A stretch of DNA of 64,000 nt from Collinsella aerofaciens (GTDB taxonomy: Bacteria > Actinomycetota > Coriobacteriia > Coriobacteriales > Coriobacteriaceae). How positions within the stretch are numbered: position 1 is the first letter of the stretch; the number at the start of each line of letters is the position of its first letter. Shown piece by piece: positions 61,347-64,000 of this stretch. The notes beneath the pieces are model-generated. The model searched no databases. It had not been told where the DNA came from and was given only the letters and a program-made list of their open reading frames with translations. A program made the translations under genes and the position numbers. Where the stretch lies: positions 69,980 to 133,979 of the forward strand of contig NZ_JAQLFL010000007.1 of the NCBI RefSeq assembly GCF_028206995.1, in the 5' to 3' direction.

Positions 61347-62615
61347 CTAGGAACGGTAGTCGCCGTTGATGGAGATGTATTCATGCGTGAGGTCGCAGGT
61401 CCACACGGTCGTTGCCGCGTCGCCTGCGCCCAGGTCGGCCGAGATCACGATCTCGGGCGCCTCGAAACGTCGTAGAGCCTCGTCCTCGTCAAAGCGAACA
61501 GTCAGACCGTCGCGACAGACGGGCATGCCCATCATGTCGATGGAAACGTCTTCCTGATTAAACTTCACGCCGCACTTGCCAAGCGCCATGGCAACGCGGC
61601 CCCAGTTGCAGTCGTGGCCGGCGATGCAGGTCTTAACGAGCGGCGAGTTGGCAACGGCACGAGCGGCGATATCAGCTTCCTCGTCGTTGGCGGCTCCGGT
61701 AACGTTGACCGTAACAAGCTTGGATGCGCCCTCACCATCGGCGGCGATATTGCGCGCCAGGCTCTCGCACACCTCGTGCACGGCAAATGCCAACTCGTCG
61801 AAGGCATCGGAGCCCTCGACGATAGGCTCGGCATCTGCGGCAGCGGCGCCGGAGGCAAGCATGATGCAGGTGTCGTTGGTCGAGGTGTCGGAATCGACCG
61901 TTACCTTGTTAAAGGTCTGCTTGACGGTCGAGAGCAGCAGGGCATGAAGTGCCGCAGGCTCGACGGGGGCATCGGTGGTGATAACTGCGATCATGGTGGC
62001 CATATTGGGCATGATCATGCCCGAGCCCTTGCACATGCCGCCTACCGTATAGACATTGCCCGCATGACCCGCAGCCTCACTGACGTAGGACACGGCGTAC
62101 TCCTTGGAGTGCGTGTCGGTCGTCATGATGGCGCGAGCGGCATCGGCGCCACCGTGGGCGGAGAGCGCCTCGTAGGCAGCAGGAATGGCTGTCTCAAACG
62201 TGTCGATCGGCAGAATCTGGCCAATCACACCCGTGGAGGCAACCAGGATCTGCTGGGGTTCGCAGCCGATAACCTGCGATGCGATGTTGCAGGTCTCGCG
62301 CGCGCAGGCAAGGCCGGTCTCGCCCGTGGCGGCGTTCGCGTTGCCGGAGTTGATTGAAACACCGGCGATGATACCGTAGCCCTTGTCCGCACCGCCCAGG
62401 TTGGCACGGCTCACCTGCACGGGCGCCGCGCAAAAGCGGTTGGTCGTAAACACGCCGGCGCCGGGACAGGGTTTATCGGGCATGACGAGCGCATAGTCTA
62501 AGCGCTCGGGATTCTTCCGGAATCCCGCATGGATGCCTGCGGCCTTAAAGCCGGCCGCTGCCGTAACGCCACCCTCGACGGCGCGAATCTTGATATCAAT
62601 CAGGTCGGTATTCAT
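61347..62615 (-). CDS. argJ: Glutamate N-acetyltransferase / amino-acid acetyltransferase
   Basis: The protein has 422 residues. An Ntn-type enzyme that self-cleaves at the Ala-Thr in GMIMPNMATMIAVITTDA, giving alpha and beta chains. Other motifs: NSGNANAATGETG, VASTGVIGQILP and AGHDCNWGRVAMALG. It recycles the acetyl group from N-acetylornithine, so no separate argA/argE is needed. Between argC and argB. Confidence 0.95.
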   Translation of the reverse strand: MNTDLIDIKIRAVEGGVTAAAGFKAAGIHAGFRKNPERLDYALVMPDKPCPGAGVFTTNRFCAAPVQVSRANLGGADKGYGIIAGVSINSGNANAATGETGLACARETCNIASQVIGCEPQQILVASTGVIGQILPIDTFETAIPAAYEALSAHGGADAARAIMTTDTHSKEYAVSYVSEAAGHAGNVYTVGGMCKGSGMIMPNMATMIAVITTDAPVEPAALHALLLSTVKQTFNKVTVDSDTSTNDTCIMLASGAAAADAEPIVEGSDAFDELAFAVHEVCESLARNIAADGEGASKLVTVNVTGAANDEEADIAARAVANSPLVKTCIAGHDCNWGRVAMALGKCGVKFNQEDVSIDMMGMPVCRDGLTVRFDEDEALRRFEAPEIVISADLGAGDAATTVWTCDLTHEYISINGDYRS

Positions 62616-62749
62616 CGTCTTTATGACTCCTTATGTCAAACAAAAAACGGACATCGGTTGGTGCGCCATGCCAGTCGCAATCATGAGACCAGCTTAAAAG
62701 TGGCGCCCCACTCGATGCCCGACTACCAAATCGTTAACAATCGAATGTG

Positions 62750-63820
62750 CTACACCGGGCACGCCACTGTGGGCAAGCCTCGTCGCTCGTCAAAGCCAAA
62801 GACGATATTGGCGCACTGGACTGCTTGGCCCGCAGCGCCCTTGCACAAATTGTCGATGGCGCCCGTCGCCACCAGCACGCCCGCGCGCTTGTTGAACGCA
62901 AGGCCAATCTGGGCGGCGTTGGTGCCGACGACCGAAGCCGTCTTGGGCTGCTGGCCGGCATCGAGCACGCGCACAAAGGTGCGTCCAGCGTAGAACTGCT
63001 TGTAATAGTCGACAACGTCCTCAAGGATCAAGGTATCGATAGCCTGCGGCGCAAGCGGCATCGTTACCGTAGAGAGTAGACCGCGCTTGAGGGGTGCCAG
63101 GTGCGGGGTAAAGACGACGCGATCTGTTAGACCAAGGATTTGCTCGATTTCGGGCGTGTGACGATGCTTGCCCACGCCGTAGGCCTCCAAATTCTCGTCG
63201 GCGCTGCAAAAATGCGTACGAGCGTTGCAGGACTTGCCGGCACCCGTCACACCGCTGATGGCATCGACAATCACGGGACCGTTCTCGGCCACCCAGCCCG
63301 CACGCACGGCAGGAGCGGCAGCAAGGCTCGTTGCGGTGGGATAGCAGCCGGCGCAGGCGACCAACACGGGCCTGCCAGCAGCATGGCTGGAAGCAGCGGT
63401 CTCCAAGTCCTGGCAGAACAGCTCGGGCAGGCCGAAGGCACGTGTCTTGAGTAGCTCGGGGCTCGTGTGCTCGGCGGCATACCATGCCTCAAACACGGCC
63501 GGATCGCTCAGGCGGTAATCGGCCGAAAGATCAAAGCAGGAAACGTCTGCGGCAAGCAGGGCGGGCACCTGCGCCATGGCGGCGGTGTGCGGCACGGCCA
63601 AAAATACCGCGTCGCAGCTCTTGAGCTCGGGGGCGTCATGCGTGGTGAAAACCAGATCGCTCACGCCAGCAAAGCTCGGATACACCGCGGACAGCGGCTG
63701 GCCGGCATCGGCGTTGGACGTAATGGCAACAAGTTCAAACTCGGGATGGCCGAGCACGAGGCGAATGAGCTCGGCTCCGGCATATCCAGCCGCGCCGACG
63801 ATTCCAACCTTCAAAGACAT
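62750..63820 (-). CDS. argC: N-acetyl-gamma-glutamyl-phosphate reductase
   Basis: The protein has 356 residues. NADP-binding GIVGAAGYAGAELIRL, catalytic Cys motif VACAGCYPTATSLA, GVTGAGKSC and KHRHTPEIEQIL. First gene of the argCJBD operon. AAGGAG lies 7 nt before the start, and an ARG-box-like dyad precedes it. Confidence 0.95.
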   Translation of the reverse strand: MSLKVGIVGAAGYAGAELIRLVLGHPEFELVAITSNADAGQPLSAVYPSFAGVSDLVFTTHDAPELKSCDAVFLAVPHTAAMAQVPALLAADVSCFDLSADYRLSDPAVFEAWYAAEHTSPELLKTRAFGLPELFCQDLETAASSHAAGRPVLVACAGCYPTATSLAAAPAVRAGWVAENGPVIVDAISGVTGAGKSCNARTHFCSADENLEAYGVGKHRHTPEIEQILGLTDRVVFTPHLAPLKRGLLSTVTMPLAPQAIDTLILEDVVDYYKQFYAGRTFVRVLDAGQQPKTASVVGTNAAQIGLAFNKRAGVLVATGAIDNLCKGAAGQAVQCANIVFGFDERRGLPTVACPV

Positions 63821-63906
63821 ATCAGACTCCTTGTCTGCGATTTATGCACCGATGCGCATTTCGCAGCGGTCGTTATGAAGTGGGTTGAAACTTTAGCACC
63901 AAAAGA

Positions 63907-63941
63907 TGCATGAATACGTAAATGGCTTGCATATTCATGCA
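63907..63941 (-). promoter_or_regulatory. ARG-box-like operator of argCJBD
   Basis: Perfect inverted TGCATGAATA / TATTCATGCA arms, 15 nt apart, 87 nt before the argC start. TGAATA...TATTCA is the core of ArgR sites, so arginine repression by ArgR is likely. Confidence 0.7.
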
Positions 63942-64000
63942 TTGAAACATTCCCGACACATTCGCTTGAAGGAATTGACAAATGGAGCGGGCCCCGTATT

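Overview
The window looks like chromosomal DNA of a high-GC Gram-positive gut actinobacterium of the Coriobacteriia, most likely Collinsella. This is inferred from gene content and order: a FeoA-FeoB fusion, disA-ispD-ispF-cysS-rlmB, veg-ispE, murE-murI-rph-rdgB-dtd, LPxTG-like LAATG sorting, GTG starts and GC-rich codon use. No rRNA gene is present, so the species cannot be fixed from the window alone.

Layout. 1-5549 (mostly minus): start of a GH13 amylase-like gene, an MFS exporter, feoAB and an esterase. 5794-17837 (plus): an orphan PTS IIA(Glc), asnS, a WYL-like regulator, a three-gene ABC importer of the TrpXYZ type, a cell-wall-anchored 5'-nucleotidase, an MscS channel, and an unusual ParB-like/BMP fusion translationally coupled to a metallophosphoesterase. 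17963-23232 (minus): the translation block tRNA-Tyr/Thr/Met-tuf, rpmG-tRNA-Trp-secE-nusG-rplK-rplA, and a separate tRNA-Thr. 23457-24797 (plus): an HTH-HipA-like fusion. 24825-30337 (minus): disA-ispD-ispF-cysS-rlmB-NYN protein. 30684-33158 (plus): a Mn riboswitch with mntP, then hipBA. 33286-58056 (minus): pepD, clpC, a 1479-residue acyl-CoA dehydratase activase with its TetR regulator, a DUF2798 membrane protein, a ThrE-type exporter, greA, lysS, tatA, tRNA-Pro, veg-ispE, the murE-to-dtd cluster and asnB. 58244-58319 (plus): tRNA-Val followed by a partially duplicated tail. 58932-63820 (minus): argC-argJ-argB-argD behind an ARG-box-like operator.

Working together: disA (c-di-AMP), murE/murI, ispDEF and the sortase substrate belong to envelope and isoprenoid supply. 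The tuf/rpL/secE-nusG block is housekeeping, and its two main promoters share an almost identical -35 block. Metal handling is represented by feoAB and mntP, each with its own putative control site. Two unrelated HipA-type modules each carry a dyad operator.

The least explained part is non-coding. Intergenic regions hold several families of hairpin elements: three 63-nt copies ending in TTGCGGTG/CACCGCAA; five short GGGGAC-loop hairpins that start at or immediately after stop codons; a ~61-bp hairpin array at 4341-4545; a nested palindrome at 22669-22818; an exact 80-bp-period hairpin array at 22848-23062; and two GGCATAGACC/GGTCATGCC hairpins 3' of aminoacyl-tRNA synthetase genes. These are the main candidates for something undescribed. 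All functional names rest on motif and family recognition by eye; no search was run.
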